A stretch of 64,000 nucleotides of DNA from Thalassobellus sp050294475 (GCA_050294475.1 JBNKOE010000021.1:124001-188000), one strand, 5' to 3'. Counted from the stretch's first letter, positions 18,777 through 28,758 are shown. Notes: generated from the sequence alone by a model not told the origin. A program made the numbers and translations.

Positions 18777-20669
18777 ATGGAAGAAAAGAAATTAGATCTT
18801 AATTCAATAATAGGTTTCGTACTTATTTTTGGAATTTTAGCTTATATGCTTTGGCAGAATCAGCCAACACCAGAAGAACTTGAAGCTCAAGAAAAAGCAA
18901 AGCGAGAACAGGTTGAAGCCGAACAAAAAAATAAAGTACAAGAACAAACAAAAGTTGTTACTACTGATGATTTTGTAGTAGGATCTAAGGTTGATTCTCT
19001 TCAACAAATTGTATTGAAAAATAAATTAGGTGCTTTTGCTTATTCAGCAATACATTCAACGAATGAAGAAACAGTAGTAGAAAGCGATTTATTTGCTCTA
19101 AAATTTAATAGTAAAGGTGGTTATCTTTCTGAAGTAAAGTTAAAACAGTTTGTAAATTACGATTCTGTTCCTATTTATTTAATAAAAGATAATAATGCAT
19201 CTTTCAATATTAATTTTGGAACTACCGATAGTCGAATCTTAAATACTAAAGATTTACCATTTATACCTTCTGTAACTAAAAAAGGTGATGTAACAATAGT
19301 TTCTATGAAGTTAAAAGCATCAGAAACAAAGTTTTTAGAATATCGTTATGAGATAAAAGAAGGTAATTATATGATGGATTTTGCCATACGTTCTCAAGGT
19401 TTAGGCGATATAATAAATCCATCACAAGCAATTAATTTAGATTGGAATCTTAAAGGATATCGTCACGCAAAAAGTATTACTTATGAAAATAGGTATACAG
19501 ATATACATTATGCTTACGAAGAAGATAAGGATGATTATACAGGAGCAAGAGATGCAGATAAAGATTTAGAAGATGTTTCTTGGATTGGGTTTAAACAACA
19601 TTTCTTTTCTTCAGTTTTATTAACTGATACACCTTTCAAAAAAGCAAATATTAAGGCGGAAAATTTAGTGAAAGATGCAGATGTAGATACACTTTATACT
19701 AAAAGTTTTGCTGCTTCAATTCCATTAGAATTACAAGGTGGAGAGATTAACCAAACAATGGATTTGTATTATGGTCCTAATGAGTACAAAACTTTAAATG
19801 CTTACAATAGAAATTTAGATGAAATAGTACCATTTGGTTGGGGTATTTTTGGTGTTATTAACCGATACTTATTTATGCCATTTTTTGCATTTTTAGGAGG
19901 GTTTTTACCTTATGGAATTGCTATTATAGTTATGACAATTTCTATAAAACTTTTAATGTCTTTTGTACAGTATAAGCAATTCTTGTCGCAAGCAAAACTC
20001 AAAATTCTAAAACCAGAATTAGACGCTATTCGCGAAAAGTATAAAGACAATAAAATGAAAGCGCAGCAAGAAACTATGGCGTTGCAAACTAAGGCAGGAG
20101 CAAGCCCAATGGCGGGTTGTTTGCCAGCTTTAATACAATTGCCTGTGTTTTATGCACTCTTTCAGTTTTTTCCATCAGCTTTCGATTTAAGACAAAAAAG
20201 TTTCTTGTGGGCAGAAGATTTATCTTCTTATGATACTATAGTTAATTTGCCTTTTAAAATTCCACTTTATGGAGATCACGTAAGTTTATTTCCATTATTG
20301 GCATCTATAGCAATTTTCTTTTACATGCGTTTAACTACGGGGCAAAATATGCAATCTCAACCACAACAGGAAGGGATGCCAGATATGGGGAAAATGATGA
20401 AGTATATGATGTACTTCTCTCCAATAATGATGTTGTTTTTCTTTAACAACTATGCCTCAGGATTAAGTTTATACTATTTTATTTCTAACTTAATTAGTAT
20501 TGGAATTATCTTAGTTATTAAGAATTATATTCTTGATGAGGATAAAATTCATGCTCAAATTCAAGAGAAAAAGAAACAGCCTAAAAAGCAAAATAAATTT
20601 CAGAAGAAAATGGCTGAAATGATGGAGCAGGCAGAGCAACAAAAACAAGCACAGAAAAAACGAAAATAA
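18777..20669 (+). CDS. yidC: YidC, inner-membrane protein insertase
   Basis: 630 residues. It inserts and folds inner-membrane proteins with or without SecYEG. There is one N-terminal membrane segment (residues 9-27, IIGFVLIFGILAYMLW), a large periplasmic domain (about 60-345), then the conserved 60KD_IMP core from about 355 (FGWGIFGVINRYLFMPFF, with SPMAGCLPALIQLPVFYALF later), and a basic Lys/Gln-rich C-terminal tail that should contact the ribosome. This is the Gram-negative layout with the large P1 domain. The ATG at 18777 was preferred to the in-frame TTG at 18768. A rho-independent terminator follows. Confidence 0.97.
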   Translation: MEEKKLDLNSIIGFVLIFGILAYMLWQNQPTPEELEAQEKAKREQVEAEQKNKVQEQTKVVTTDDFVVGSKVDSLQQIVLKNKLGAFAYSAIHSTNEETVVESDLFALKFNSKGGYLSEVKLKQFVNYDSVPIYLIKDNNASFNINFGTTDSRILNTKDLPFIPSVTKKGDVTIVSMKLKASETKFLEYRYEIKEGNYMMDFAIRSQGLGDIINPSQAINLDWNLKGYRHAKSITYENRYTDIHYAYEEDKDDYTGARDADKDLEDVSWIGFKQHFFSSVLLTDTPFKKANIKAENLVKDADVDTLYTKSFAASIPLELQGGEINQTMDLYYGPNEYKTLNAYNRNLDEIVPFGWGIFGVINRYLFMPFFAFLGGFLPYGIAIIVMTISIKLLMSFVQYKQFLSQAKLKILKPELDAIREKYKDNKMKAQQETMALQTKAGASPMAGCLPALIQLPVFYALFQFFPSAFDLRQKSFLWAEDLSSYDTIVNLPFKIPLYGDHVSLFPLLASIAIFFYMRLTTGQNMQSQPQQEGMPDMGKMMKYMMYFSPIMMLFFFNNYASGLSLYYFISNLISIGIILVIKNYILDEDKIHAQIQEKKKQPKKQNKFQKKMAEMMEQAEQQKQAQKKRK

Positions 20670-20689
20670 TTATTTACTTATAATTTTTT

Positions 20690-20726
20690 AAAAACTGTCA
20701 TAATTATCATTTTGGCAGTTTTTTTG
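20690..20726 (+). terminator. Rho-independent terminator after yidC
   Basis: AAAAACTGTCA pairs with TGGCAGTTTTT (one G-U) around an 11-base AT-rich loop, and the stem runs into TTTTTTG. It lies about 20 bases past the yidC stop. Confidence 0.85.
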
Positions 20727-20797
20727 TTATAAGAAAGTGAAAACATTGTCGTTTATAGTTTTATATAATTCTTGCGAAAGCAAAATAAATTTAGCTT

Positions 20798-21505
20798 ATG
20801 AATATTATTAAAATTAATGTCGTTTTATTCTTATTAGTTAGTTTTTCAATCACAGCTCAAGATATTAACCAATTTGATGCAAATGGAAAACGTCATGGTA
20901 TTTGGAAAAAGTACTTTAATAAAACCAAAGTCTTAAGATATGAAGGTGAATTTATACATGGTAAAGAAGTTGGTTTGTTTAAGTTTTATAAGAATATAAA
21001 TGATAAAGCAGTTTTAGCTGCTACCAGACAGTTTAATGAAGCAAATTCGATTGCAACTGCTAAGTTTTACACCTCTAGAGGTAAACTTATTAGTGAAGGG
21101 CAAATGGATGGTAAAACATATATTGGTACTTGGAAATATTATCAAAAAGACTCAAATGAGTTATTAATTTTAGAACATTTTGATGACTTAGGCAGACTTG
21201 ATGGAGAACGCTTTGTTTATTATGATAACGGACAAATAGCAGAGAAACAGTTCTATAAAGAAGGAAAACAAGAAGGAGTATCTATTTTATATTCAAAAAA
21301 TAATACCATTCTAAAAGAGTTTTTTTATGTTAATGGTGAATTACATGGAAAGTCTAAATATTATAGTGTCGATGGTGTTTTATTAGCAGAAGGTAATTAT
21401 AAGAAGGGAAAAAAAGATGGTATTTGGAAATATTATGAAAATGGTGTTTTAAAAGAAGAAAAAGATTTTACTTATAAACCTAAATATATAAAGAAGAGTA
21501 AATAA
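20798..21505 (+). CDS. Secreted YwqK/MORN-like repeat protein
   Basis: 235 residues with a signal peptide (residues 1-20, ending SITAQ). The body is a series of about 22-residue units with the pattern GxxHGxWKxYF..GxxxxEGxF, for example DANGKRHGIWKKYF, YYDNGQIAEKQFYKEGKQEG and KKGKKDGIWKYYENG, as in the YwqK-family 'antitoxin' and MORN-repeat proteins. Bacteroidetes have many secreted copies; the YwqK antitoxin label is a database name and I see no toxin next to it. It lies alone between two terminators. The function is unknown; surface or periplasmic binding is likely. Confidence 0.8.
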   Translation: MNIIKINVVLFLLVSFSITAQDINQFDANGKRHGIWKKYFNKTKVLRYEGEFIHGKEVGLFKFYKNINDKAVLAATRQFNEANSIATAKFYTSRGKLISEGQMDGKTYIGTWKYYQKDSNELLILEHFDDLGRLDGERFVYYDNGQIAEKQFYKEGKQEGVSILYSKNNTILKEFFYVNGELHGKSKYYSVDGVLLAEGNYKKGKKDGIWKYYENGVLKEEKDFTYKPKYIKKSK

Positions 21506-21531
21506 AAAAAACTCCTTAATTTCTTAAAGAG
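21504..21531 (-). terminator. Terminator of the fasciclin gene (minus strand)
   Basis: On the minus strand CTCTTTAA pairs with TTAAGGAG (one G-U) around a GAAA tetraloop, followed by eight Ts. It lies about 80 bases past the fasciclin stop and overlaps the end of the convergent YwqK-like unit. Confidence 0.7.
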
Positions 21532-21609
21532 CCATTTTTATCATAGACAATTTAACAGGGAATTAATAATTATCTATAATTTTCAAAAAACAAACAAATT
21601 AGATTCTTA

Positions 21610-22998
21610 TTAATTAGCAGGTAATAACATCTGGTCTACAACATGTATTACGCCGTTTGTAGCTAATACATTTAATAAACTTGGTACTAATCCTGCTGGT
21701 GGGTTAGTGCCTGCTGCGTCTTGAACAGTCAAATTCCCTAAGCTAATCGTAACATTTTGATCATTTAACATTGATATTGATCCATCAGACAAGTCAGTTG
21801 AAAAAACATATGCATTGGGTTTAACCACATGATGAGTTAAAATATTAGCAACTGCTGTTGGATTTGTTTCGTTTATAACAGATTCGGTTAAACCAGCAGC
21901 TATAAAAGCAGCGTCTGTTGGAGCGAATACTGTATAAGGTCCATCTTCAGAAAAGAAATCAGCTAAACCAGCTCTTTCTAAGGCAGCAGCTAATAATGTA
22001 AATTCGCCAGGTGTACCTGAAGCAAATCCAGCAACAATTTCATTTATAGTTTGTGTAGGAGGCACTAATGTTCTATCAATTACATGTACAACACCGTTTG
22101 AACCTGTTATGTTTGTTGTTGCTACAGTTGAAGTTCCGTTTATAGAAACAGCACCTCCAGCATTAGTTATATAAATTTTTCCTCCTAAAGTTGTTACTTC
22201 CTTAGCAGCAATACCTGATGTAGGTAGCATATCTTCCATTACAGTTCCATCAATTACGTGATAAGCCAATACAGCATCTACAATGTCTAATACGGTTGAC
22301 AAATCCGTGATACCAGCAGCAGTAAAGGCATCATTAGTTGGTGCAAACAGAGTTAAACCATTATCATTTGGCCCGTTGCTTAACAGAAGTTCTAAGATAC
22401 TAGGGTCAGCAGCTTGTACAGCAGCTATTAAAGTTGTAAAATCTTTATTAAAATAAGCAGGTGCAACTATTGTTCCTACTATAGGTGAAATTGAAGGAGG
22501 AACCATAACGCTATCAATTATGTGTACTACACCGTTAGTACCTATGGCATCTACTAATATAACTTGAGCATTGGCAATAGAAACACCATTATTATCTGCT
22601 ACTACAACAGCATCTTCTCCATTTGCCATTTCTATTGTTCCACTTGTTACCATACTAGATTCAAGTGCTGCACTTGCATATACATGATATTGTAAAACGT
22701 TTTTAAGTACATCTTCAGGAATATCATTTATATCAGTTTGACCAATAGCAGCTAGTAAATCATCAAATGCATTGTTATTTGGTGCAAATACAGTAAAGTT
22801 ACCACTGCCACTTAGTAAGTTTACTAAATCAGGATATTTTATTAGAGCTGCTTCTAATTTTGATAACTGTGGAGTTGCTTGAGCTAACTCTACAATATTA
22901 TTAGTTGGTACAAACTCGATAACATCGTCATCGTCATTACATGAAGTGAACATAATTAACCCCAGTAGTAAAATGAATAATTTTTTTAACTTTTTCAT
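21610..22998 (-). CDS. Lipoprotein with three fasciclin (FAS1) domains
   Basis: 462 residues. The signal sequence ends LIMFTSC (C20), a lipoprotein site, followed by an acidic run (NDDDD). Three FAS1 domains follow at about residues 33-170, 172-312 and 320-460. Each begins with a hydrophobic helix (LEAALIKYPDLVNLL; FTTLIAAVQAADPSI; FTLLAAALERAGLADFF), then the H1-like box TVFAPNNNAFDDLL / TLFAPTNDAFTAAG / TVFAPTDAAFIAAG, and ends with NGVVHIIDSVMVPP-like H2 motifs. FAS1 domains mediate cell adhesion or binding. The protein should sit on the outer membrane. The three domains come from internal duplication. It has its own terminator and stands alone. Confidence 0.95.
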   Translation of the reverse strand: MKKLKKLFILLLGLIMFTSCNDDDDVIEFVPTNNIVELAQATPQLSKLEAALIKYPDLVNLLSGSGNFTVFAPNNNAFDDLLAAIGQTDINDIPEDVLKNVLQYHVYASAALESSMVTSGTIEMANGEDAVVVADNNGVSIANAQVILVDAIGTNGVVHIIDSVMVPPSISPIVGTIVAPAYFNKDFTTLIAAVQAADPSILELLLSNGPNDNGLTLFAPTNDAFTAAGITDLSTVLDIVDAVLAYHVIDGTVMEDMLPTSGIAAKEVTTLGGKIYITNAGGAVSINGTSTVATTNITGSNGVVHVIDRTLVPPTQTINEIVAGFASGTPGEFTLLAAALERAGLADFFSEDGPYTVFAPTDAAFIAAGLTESVINETNPTAVANILTHHVVKPNAYVFSTDLSDGSISMLNDQNVTISLGNLTVQDAAGTNPPAGLVPSLLNVLATNGVIHVVDQMLLPAN

Positions 22999-23158
22999 AG
23001 CATTTTTTATTTAGTTTTACTTATTGTTTAACAAATGTATAAAATAATTAAACAAAAAGCTAAATAATGTTTAGTTGTTTTAAAAAATAATTAAACAAAA
23101 TATTGTTTTAAGAGATTCAAAGTATCCTGTTTTCATATATAAACAAGCTAATTATATG

Positions 23159-23166
23159 TATCTTTG
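23159..23166 (+). promoter_or_regulatory. -7 promoter box (TATCTTTG) upstream of the mnmA operon
   Basis: TATCTTTG fits TAnnTTTG exactly and is the same sequence as the bshC box. It lies 109 bases before the mnmA ATG, giving a long AT-rich leader with no obvious structure. Confidence 0.55.
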
Positions 23167-23275
23167 CACTCTAATTTTTTACAATGAAATATCATTATTA
23201 TTAACTTAATAATACAAAGTAATGGTTGTTATAGATGTTACATGTGATAATTAAAAGACAATAAATTATAAACAA

Positions 23276-24463
23276 ATGAAACGAGTTATTATTGGACTTT
23301 CAGGAGGTGTAGATTCTAGTGTTGCTGCATATTTATTACAACAGCAAGGTTATGAGGTTATAGGTTTGTTTATGAAAAATTGGCATGATGATTCTGTAAC
23401 CATTTCAAACGAATGTCCTTGGTTAGATGATAGTAACGATGCAATGTTGGTTGCAGAGAAATTAGGAATACCTTTTCAAACGGTTGATTTAAGCGAACAA
23501 TATAAAGAACGTATTGTTGATTATATGTTTAATGAATATGAAAAGGGAAGAACACCAAATCCAGACGTATTATGTAATAGAGAGATAAAATTTGATGTCT
23601 TTATGAAAATAGCTTTGGAACTTGGAGCAGATTATGTGGCAACGGGTCATTACTGTAGAAAAGGAACCTTTGAAAAAGATGGAAAAGAAATATATCAGTT
23701 ATTAGCAGGAGTTGATGATAATAAAGATCAATCGTATTTTTTATGTCAGCTATCACAAGAGCAATTAGCAAAATCATTATTTCCAATAGGGGAATTAACA
23801 AAACCTCAAGTACGAGAAATCGCCATGGAGTTAGATTTAGTTACAGCTGAAAAGAAAGATTCTCAAGGACTTTGTTTTATTGGTAAGGTAAAATTACCAG
23901 ATTTTCTTCAACAACAATTAAAACCAAAAGAAGGTGTTATTGTCGAAATTCCAAGTACGCAAGATATTTTTAATGAAGTAACTCCTCAATTTGATTCGGA
24001 AGAAGAGAAATTAAAATATTTATCACGTAAGATAGATTATAAAGTAGATATGGGTAAAGTAGTTGGTAAACATCAAGGCGCTCATTACTTTACAAAAGGT
24101 CAACGAAAAGGTTTAGCAGTTGGCGGTACCATAGAACCATTATTTGTAATTGATACCGATGTAAAAGAAAATGTTATTTATACAGGACAAGGAAAAAATC
24201 ATCCAGGGTTATATAAAAAAGTGTTATTCATTACTAATGAAGAATTGCATTGGGTTCGACCAGATTTAGCTTTAAAAACAGATGAAACCATGCAGGTTAT
24301 GGCTAGAATTAGGTATAGACAATCTTTAGAAAAGGCAACTTTACATAAAGTTGAAAATGGCTTGTATGTTGAATTTGAAGCCTTTCAATCCGCTATAACA
24401 GAAGGTCAGTTTGCTGCTTGGTATATAGAAGATGAGTTAGTAGGTTCGGGAGTAATTTCATAA
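23276..24463 (+). CDS. mnmA: MnmA, tRNA-specific 2-thiouridylase
   Basis: 395 residues, cytoplasmic. It puts sulphur on U34 of tRNA Lys, Glu and Gln. The N-terminal P-loop is GLSGGVDSSVAA (from residue 8), the catalytic cysteines are C100 (DVLCNREIKF) and C200 (SQGLCFIG), and the tRNA-binding ATGHYCR and DQSYFLCQL motifs are present; the C-terminal domain contains FTKGQRKGL. It is the first gene of a probable three-gene unit with a secreted protease (26-base gap) and a FabK-like enzyme (no gap). The three have no obvious shared pathway. Confidence 0.97.
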   Translation: MKRVIIGLSGGVDSSVAAYLLQQQGYEVIGLFMKNWHDDSVTISNECPWLDDSNDAMLVAEKLGIPFQTVDLSEQYKERIVDYMFNEYEKGRTPNPDVLCNREIKFDVFMKIALELGADYVATGHYCRKGTFEKDGKEIYQLLAGVDDNKDQSYFLCQLSQEQLAKSLFPIGELTKPQVREIAMELDLVTAEKKDSQGLCFIGKVKLPDFLQQQLKPKEGVIVEIPSTQDIFNEVTPQFDSEEEKLKYLSRKIDYKVDMGKVVGKHQGAHYFTKGQRKGLAVGGTIEPLFVIDTDVKENVIYTGQGKNHPGLYKKVLFITNEELHWVRPDLALKTDETMQVMARIRYRQSLEKATLHKVENGLYVEFEAFQSAITEGQFAAWYIEDELVGSGVIS

Positions 24464-24489
24464 CTTGCAATAACTTAAATCTTTTAAAG

Positions 24490-26127
24490 ATGAAAAGAAA
24501 CCTACTATTTTTATTTCTTATATGTTACCAATTAAATCTTTTTGCTCAACAAGATGCCTGGGTTTATTTAGCAGATAAGCAAAATGTGGCATCTTCAATC
24601 GCAAATCCTATTTCTATTCTTACACAAAAGGCAATTGATAGAAAATCTGCTCATGGCGTTTCCATTGATGCTCGTGATGTTCCTGTAAATGAAAATTATA
24701 TTACGCAACTTAAAAATGCTACAGGTATTACCGTATTAGCAAAATCTAAATGGTTCAATGCTATTCATGTAAGAGGAACAGAAGCAAGTATTAATGCTCT
24801 TTTAAGTTTAGGTTTTGTTGATTCTATTGTATTTGCCGATAAAAATTTAAATACATCTAAGCAGGTTAAACAAAAAAAGACAACGAAATTTCAAGAAACT
24901 TTTACAATTTTTAATTACGGTAACGCTAATGTTGCTAATCAAATTAAGATGTTTAATGGAGATCAATTACATCTTTTAGATTATACAGGAACAGGAATGA
25001 CTGTTGCTGTTTTAGATGGTGGGTTTCCTAATGTGAATACAATGACGTCATTTCAAAGGTTAAGAGATGCAGGAAACATATTAGGTAATTATGATTTTGT
25101 TCGTAGAGAAGATGATGTGTATTTAGATACTAAAAATAGTCATGGTACATGGGTACTAAGTACTATGGCAGGTTATATAGAGAATGAGTATGTAGGTACA
25201 GCACCAGATGCATCCTATTATTTGTTTATAACTGAAGATACTAGAATTACAGGAAATGTTGAAAATGAGAACCCTCTTGAAGAAAGCTTATGGGTAGAAG
25301 CAGCAGAACGTGCTGATAGTTTGGGGGTTGATGTTATAAATACTTCTTTAGGATATGGTAGTTTTTATAATAATACTAATTATAATTATTCGGCTTCTGA
25401 TTTTGATGGTAAAACAATTTATATTACAAAAGCTGCTAATATAGCTTTTGAAAAAGGTATATTGGTAGTTGTTTCAGCAGGTAATGAAGGGAGCTCTGGT
25501 ATTAATGCTCCTGCCGACTCACCAAATGTATTATCAATTGGTGCTGTAGATTCTAATGGTGATTATGCTTCTTTTAGTTCGGTAGGTAGTGCTATACAAC
25601 TAAGTCAAAAGCCAGATATTGTCGCACAAGGTCAAGAAAGTTATGTAATTAACCCAAATGATGCCATAGGAACACTAAATGGTACTTCATTTAGTTCTCC
25701 AATTATTGCTGGAGGCATAACATGTTTGTGGCAGGCTTTACCTAATAAGACTAATTCTGAAATTATGCAGTTAGTTCGAGAATCTGCTTCGCAATACAAT
25801 AATCCCGATTACTTTTTAGGTTATGGTATTCCTAATTTACAATTAGCACTTAATACAGCTTTATCTATTGATGTTGATGATGATAAAGGAGGTAGTATTT
25901 TAACAGTATATCCCAATCCTACTAAGGGAAGTATTTCTTTTAAATTTCCTGATAATGAAGAAGAATTATTCATAACTATTTATGATATTTTGGGTAAGAA
26001 AGTAAAGGAATTAGTACTTACAATTGTTAATAATCAAGTTGATTTATCATCATTTGCTAATGGTATTTATATTTCAAAAATTGAATCCAAAAATTTTTCA
26101 AAAACAATAAAACTTGTTAAAAATTAA
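24490..26127 (+). CDS. Secreted S8 family serine protease (subtilase) with a type IX secretion C-terminal domain
   Basis: 545 residues with a signal peptide (residues 1-19, ending LNLFAQ) and an N-terminal prodomain to about residue 140. The subtilase catalytic triad is D176 (VAVLDGG), H218 (SHGTWVL) and S400 (GTSFSSP), with the oxyanion region VVVSAGNEGSSG between. Residues about 468-545 are a type A T9SS sorting domain (VYPNPTKGSISF, IYDILGKKV, ANGIYISKI, TIKLVKN), so the protein should be exported by the type IX system and attached to or released from the cell surface. Its stop codon abuts the next ATG with no gap. It likely takes part in extracellular protein degradation. Confidence 0.96.
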   Translation: MKRNLLFLFLICYQLNLFAQQDAWVYLADKQNVASSIANPISILTQKAIDRKSAHGVSIDARDVPVNENYITQLKNATGITVLAKSKWFNAIHVRGTEASINALLSLGFVDSIVFADKNLNTSKQVKQKKTTKFQETFTIFNYGNANVANQIKMFNGDQLHLLDYTGTGMTVAVLDGGFPNVNTMTSFQRLRDAGNILGNYDFVRREDDVYLDTKNSHGTWVLSTMAGYIENEYVGTAPDASYYLFITEDTRITGNVENENPLEESLWVEAAERADSLGVDVINTSLGYGSFYNNTNYNYSASDFDGKTIYITKAANIAFEKGILVVVSAGNEGSSGINAPADSPNVLSIGAVDSNGDYASFSSVGSAIQLSQKPDIVAQGQESYVINPNDAIGTLNGTSFSSPIIAGGITCLWQALPNKTNSEIMQLVRESASQYNNPDYFLGYGIPNLQLALNTALSIDVDDDKGGSILTVYPNPTKGSISFKFPDNEEELFITIYDILGKKVKELVLTIVNNQVDLSSFANGIYISKIESKNFSKTIKLVKN

Positions 26128-27069
26128 ATGACTAATAAAATTACAGAGCTATTTAATATAAAATATCCTATCGTTCAGGCAGGTATGGTTTGGAATAGTG
26201 GTTGGAGACTAGCCTCGGCAGCAAGTAATTCGGGAATATTAGGATTAATTGGGGCAGGCTCTATGTATCCTGAAGTTTTAAGAGAACATATTCAAAAATG
26301 TAAAAAAGCTACAAGTAAACCTTTTGGAGTTAATGTTCCAATGTTATATCCGAATCTTCAGGAAATTATGGATATTATTATAGAAGAAGGTGTAAAAATT
26401 GTTTTCACTTCTGCTGGAAATCCTAAAACTTGGACATCATGGTTGCAAGAACGAGGTGTTATTGTTGTTCATGTTGTTAGTAGTGTAAAATTTGCATTAA
26501 AAGCTCAAGAGGCTGGGGTAGACGCTATAGTTGCAGAAGGTTTTGAGGCTGGTGGTCATAACGGACGAGATGAAACTACGTCGTTAACTCTCATACCGAT
26601 GGTAAAAGAACAAATTACAATTCCTTTAATAGCAGCAGGAGGTATTGCAACAGGAAAAGCTATGTTAGCTTGTATGGTTTTAGGGGCTGATGGTGTACAA
26701 GTAGGTAGTCGATTTGTTGCTAGTGAAGAATCTTCAGCACATCAAGCTTTTAAACAAGTTGTAGTTAGTGCTAAAGAAGGTGATACACAGTTAACCTTGA
26801 AAGAATTAGCACCTGTTCGTTTAATAAAGAATAAGTTCTATAATGATGTTCAGCAACTTTATAAAGAAGGAGCAACACCAGAGCAGCTAAAAGAACTTTT
26901 AGGTAGAGCACGAGCTAAAAAAGGGATGTTTGAAGGCGATTTGGTTGAAGGTGAATTAGAGATTGGTCAAATTTCAGGATTAATACATGATATAAAACCT
27001 GTTGCACAAATTGTTGATGATATTATGAAAGAGTTTGAAGAAGCTAAAGCAAGTATTTCTCTCTTATAA
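26128..27069 (+). CDS. FabK / nitronate monooxygenase-family FMN enzyme
   Basis: 313 residues, TIM-barrel flavoprotein. The order PIVQAGMVWNSG, GLIGAGSM, PFGVNVPML, VVHVVSSVKFALKAQEAG, VAEGFEAGGHNG and IPLIAAGGIATG, GADGVQVGSRF is that shared by enoyl-ACP reductase II (FabK) and nitronate monooxygenase. The GGHNG histidine is the usual catalytic-region residue. The sequence alone does not separate the two activities; in Bacteroidetes both annotations are used for close homologues. It starts on the base after the subtilase stop and ends at a perfect palindromic terminator. Confidence 0.85.
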   Translation: MTNKITELFNIKYPIVQAGMVWNSGWRLASAASNSGILGLIGAGSMYPEVLREHIQKCKKATSKPFGVNVPMLYPNLQEIMDIIIEEGVKIVFTSAGNPKTWTSWLQERGVIVVHVVSSVKFALKAQEAGVDAIVAEGFEAGGHNGRDETTSLTLIPMVKEQITIPLIAAGGIATGKAMLACMVLGADGVQVGSRFVASEESSAHQAFKQVVVSAKEGDTQLTLKELAPVRLIKNKFYNDVQQLYKEGATPEQLKELLGRARAKKGMFEGDLVEGELEIGQISGLIHDIKPVAQIVDDIMKEFEEAKASISLL

Positions 27070-27098
27070 AAATGTATTTCAATATATTATAGTGTAAG

Positions 27099-27126
27099 AA
27101 AGGAGGAAATTAATTTCCTCCTTTTT
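27099..27126 (+). terminator. Strong terminator after the FabK-like gene
   Basis: The 26 bases at 27099-27124 are a perfect palindrome (AAAGGAGGAAATT with its reverse complement) followed by two further Ts. The hairpin starts 30 bases past the stop. Confidence 0.85.
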
Positions 27127-27216
27127 AATATCGAAACGATAAACTTTAATATTTAAATCCCTTAATAAATTAAAAGCTAAGTGTTTCTATATGTGCTACC
27201 TACGTTTTTAGAGATT

Positions 27217-27230
27217 GCCTTTTTAAAGGC
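27217..27230. repeat. 14-base palindrome in the gap before the MATE gene
   Basis: GCCTTTTTAAAGGC is self-complementary apart from its centre. No T-run follows. It is the only structured item seen between the terminator at 27126 and the MATE promoter at 27354; the rest of this nearly 300-base gap is plain AT-rich sequence. Confidence 0.3.
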
Positions 27231-27353
27231 TGAACAAATGTATGAAAAGACAACTGTTTTCTTACGAGTAGTTATTTAAAGTTATTAACAATTATAAGAT
27301 TAAGTAATAGTTAAAAGTCCATTTATAAATTATAATAAGCAAACTATTAAAGT

Positions 27354-27361
27354 TACTTTTG
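27354..27361 (+). promoter_or_regulatory. -7 promoter box (TACTTTTG) directly in front of the MATE gene
   Basis: TACTTTTG matches TAnnTTTG and ends 4 bases before the ATG at 27366, so the transcript would start at or just past the start codon. No -33 TTTG was recognised. Confidence 0.5.
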
Positions 27362-27365
27362 CCAA

Positions 27366-28742
27366 ATGCAATTAACAAATTATACAAAAGAATTTAAATA
27401 CAATTGGAAACTAGCTGCTCCAGTAATGTTGGGAATGCTTGGTCATACATTTGTTAGTTTTGTAGACAATATTATGGTTGGTCAGTTAGGTACGGCCGAA
27501 CTTGCAGCAGTGTCTTTAGGTAATAGTTTTATGTTTATAGCCATGTCTTTAGGTATTGGTTTTTCAACAGCTATAACACCTTTAATAGCTGAAGCAGACG
27601 CAGCTCAAAATTTCCTAAAAGGCAAATCGTTTTTTAAACACGGTCTGTTTTTATGTTCACTATTGGGCTTATTGTTGTTTTTATTAGTGTTTTTTGCAAA
27701 ACCTATTATGTATTTAATGAGGCAGCCTACAGAGGTTGTTGAATTGGCCATTCCATATTTAGATTTGGTAGCTTTTTCATTAATTCCTTTAATTGTTTTT
27801 CAAGGTTTTAAACAGTTTAGCGATGGGTTATCTATGACACGATATCCTATGTATGCTACTATTTTAGGGAATATTATTAATATAGTTTTAAATTATGTAC
27901 TCATTTTTGGGAAATTTGGTTTTCCAGAATTAGGTATTGTTGGTGCTGCTTATGGGACTTTAGCTTCAAGAATAATAATGGTTTGGTATTTATGGTTTTT
28001 GTTAAAAAATAAAGAAAAATCGAAGGCTTATGTTACCAATATTAAGTTTTTTGTTTTAGATAAATTGCAGCTTAAAAAGTTACTTAGTTTAGGAGCTCCA
28101 AGTGCTATGCAAATGTTTTTTGAAGTTGCTATTTTTACCGCTGCAATATGGTTAAGTGGTTTGCTTGGTAAAAATCCACAAGCGGCAAATCAGATAGCCT
28201 TAAATTTATCTTCTATGACCTTTATGGTGGCTATGGGATTAAGTGTAGCATCTATGATTAGAGTAGGAAACCAAAAAGGATTAAAAAATTATGTTGAGTT
28301 GAGGCGAATTGCCTTTTCAATTTTTCTATTAGGCGTTATTTTAGCCACTTGTTTTGCTATTTTGTTTTTTGTTTTTCATGAATATTTACCTAAAGTGTAT
28401 GTAGATTTTGATGATGCTGAAAATTTAATTGATAATACAGAAGTGGTAAATATTGCCTCTAAATTATTACTAGCAGCAGCCATTTTTCAAATAAGCGATA
28501 GTATACAAGTATTAGTTTTGGGGGCGTTGCGAGGATTGCAAGATGTTAAAATACCAACTGTAATAACTTTTATTTCATATTGGCTTATTGGTTTTCCTAT
28601 AAGTTGGTTTTTAGGAAAAGAAGATGCATATGGCAGTTTTGGTATTTGGTTAGGATTGCTTTCTGGCTTAACAACTGCAGCTATTTTATTGTATATTCGA
28701 TTTAATTATTTAACTAAAAAGTTAATTTTGTCTAACAAATAA
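27366..28742 (+). CDS. MATE family multidrug efflux transporter (NorM-like)
   Basis: 458 residues with about 12 membrane segments. The two-fold MATE pattern is visible: the first half begins KLAAPVMLGMLGHTFVSFVDNIMVGQLG and the second half begins LLSLGAPSAMQMFFEVAIFTAAIWLSG, each followed by an AANQIA or AAVSLG-type segment. Such proteins export cationic drugs in exchange for sodium ions or protons. The start ATG immediately follows a promoter box; a later Met would cut into the first membrane segment, so this start is preferred. A 75-residue acidic protein gene follows 16 bases later and is probably cotranscribed. Confidence 0.94.
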   Translation: MQLTNYTKEFKYNWKLAAPVMLGMLGHTFVSFVDNIMVGQLGTAELAAVSLGNSFMFIAMSLGIGFSTAITPLIAEADAAQNFLKGKSFFKHGLFLCSLLGLLLFLLVFFAKPIMYLMRQPTEVVELAIPYLDLVAFSLIPLIVFQGFKQFSDGLSMTRYPMYATILGNIINIVLNYVLIFGKFGFPELGIVGAAYGTLASRIIMVWYLWFLLKNKEKSKAYVTNIKFFVLDKLQLKKLLSLGAPSAMQMFFEVAIFTAAIWLSGLLGKNPQAANQIALNLSSMTFMVAMGLSVASMIRVGNQKGLKNYVELRRIAFSIFLLGVILATCFAILFFVFHEYLPKVYVDFDDAENLIDNTEVVNIASKLLLAAAIFQISDSIQVLVLGALRGLQDVKIPTVITFISYWLIGFPISWFLGKEDAYGSFGIWLGLLSGLTTAAILLYIRFNYLTKKLILSNK

Positions 28743-28758
28743 CTAACTAACATTAAGA

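Noticed and set aside
20798..21505. Toxin-antitoxin system suggested by the YwqK family name
   Set aside because: No toxin-like gene is adjacent and the protein is secreted; the name comes from a distant database label.
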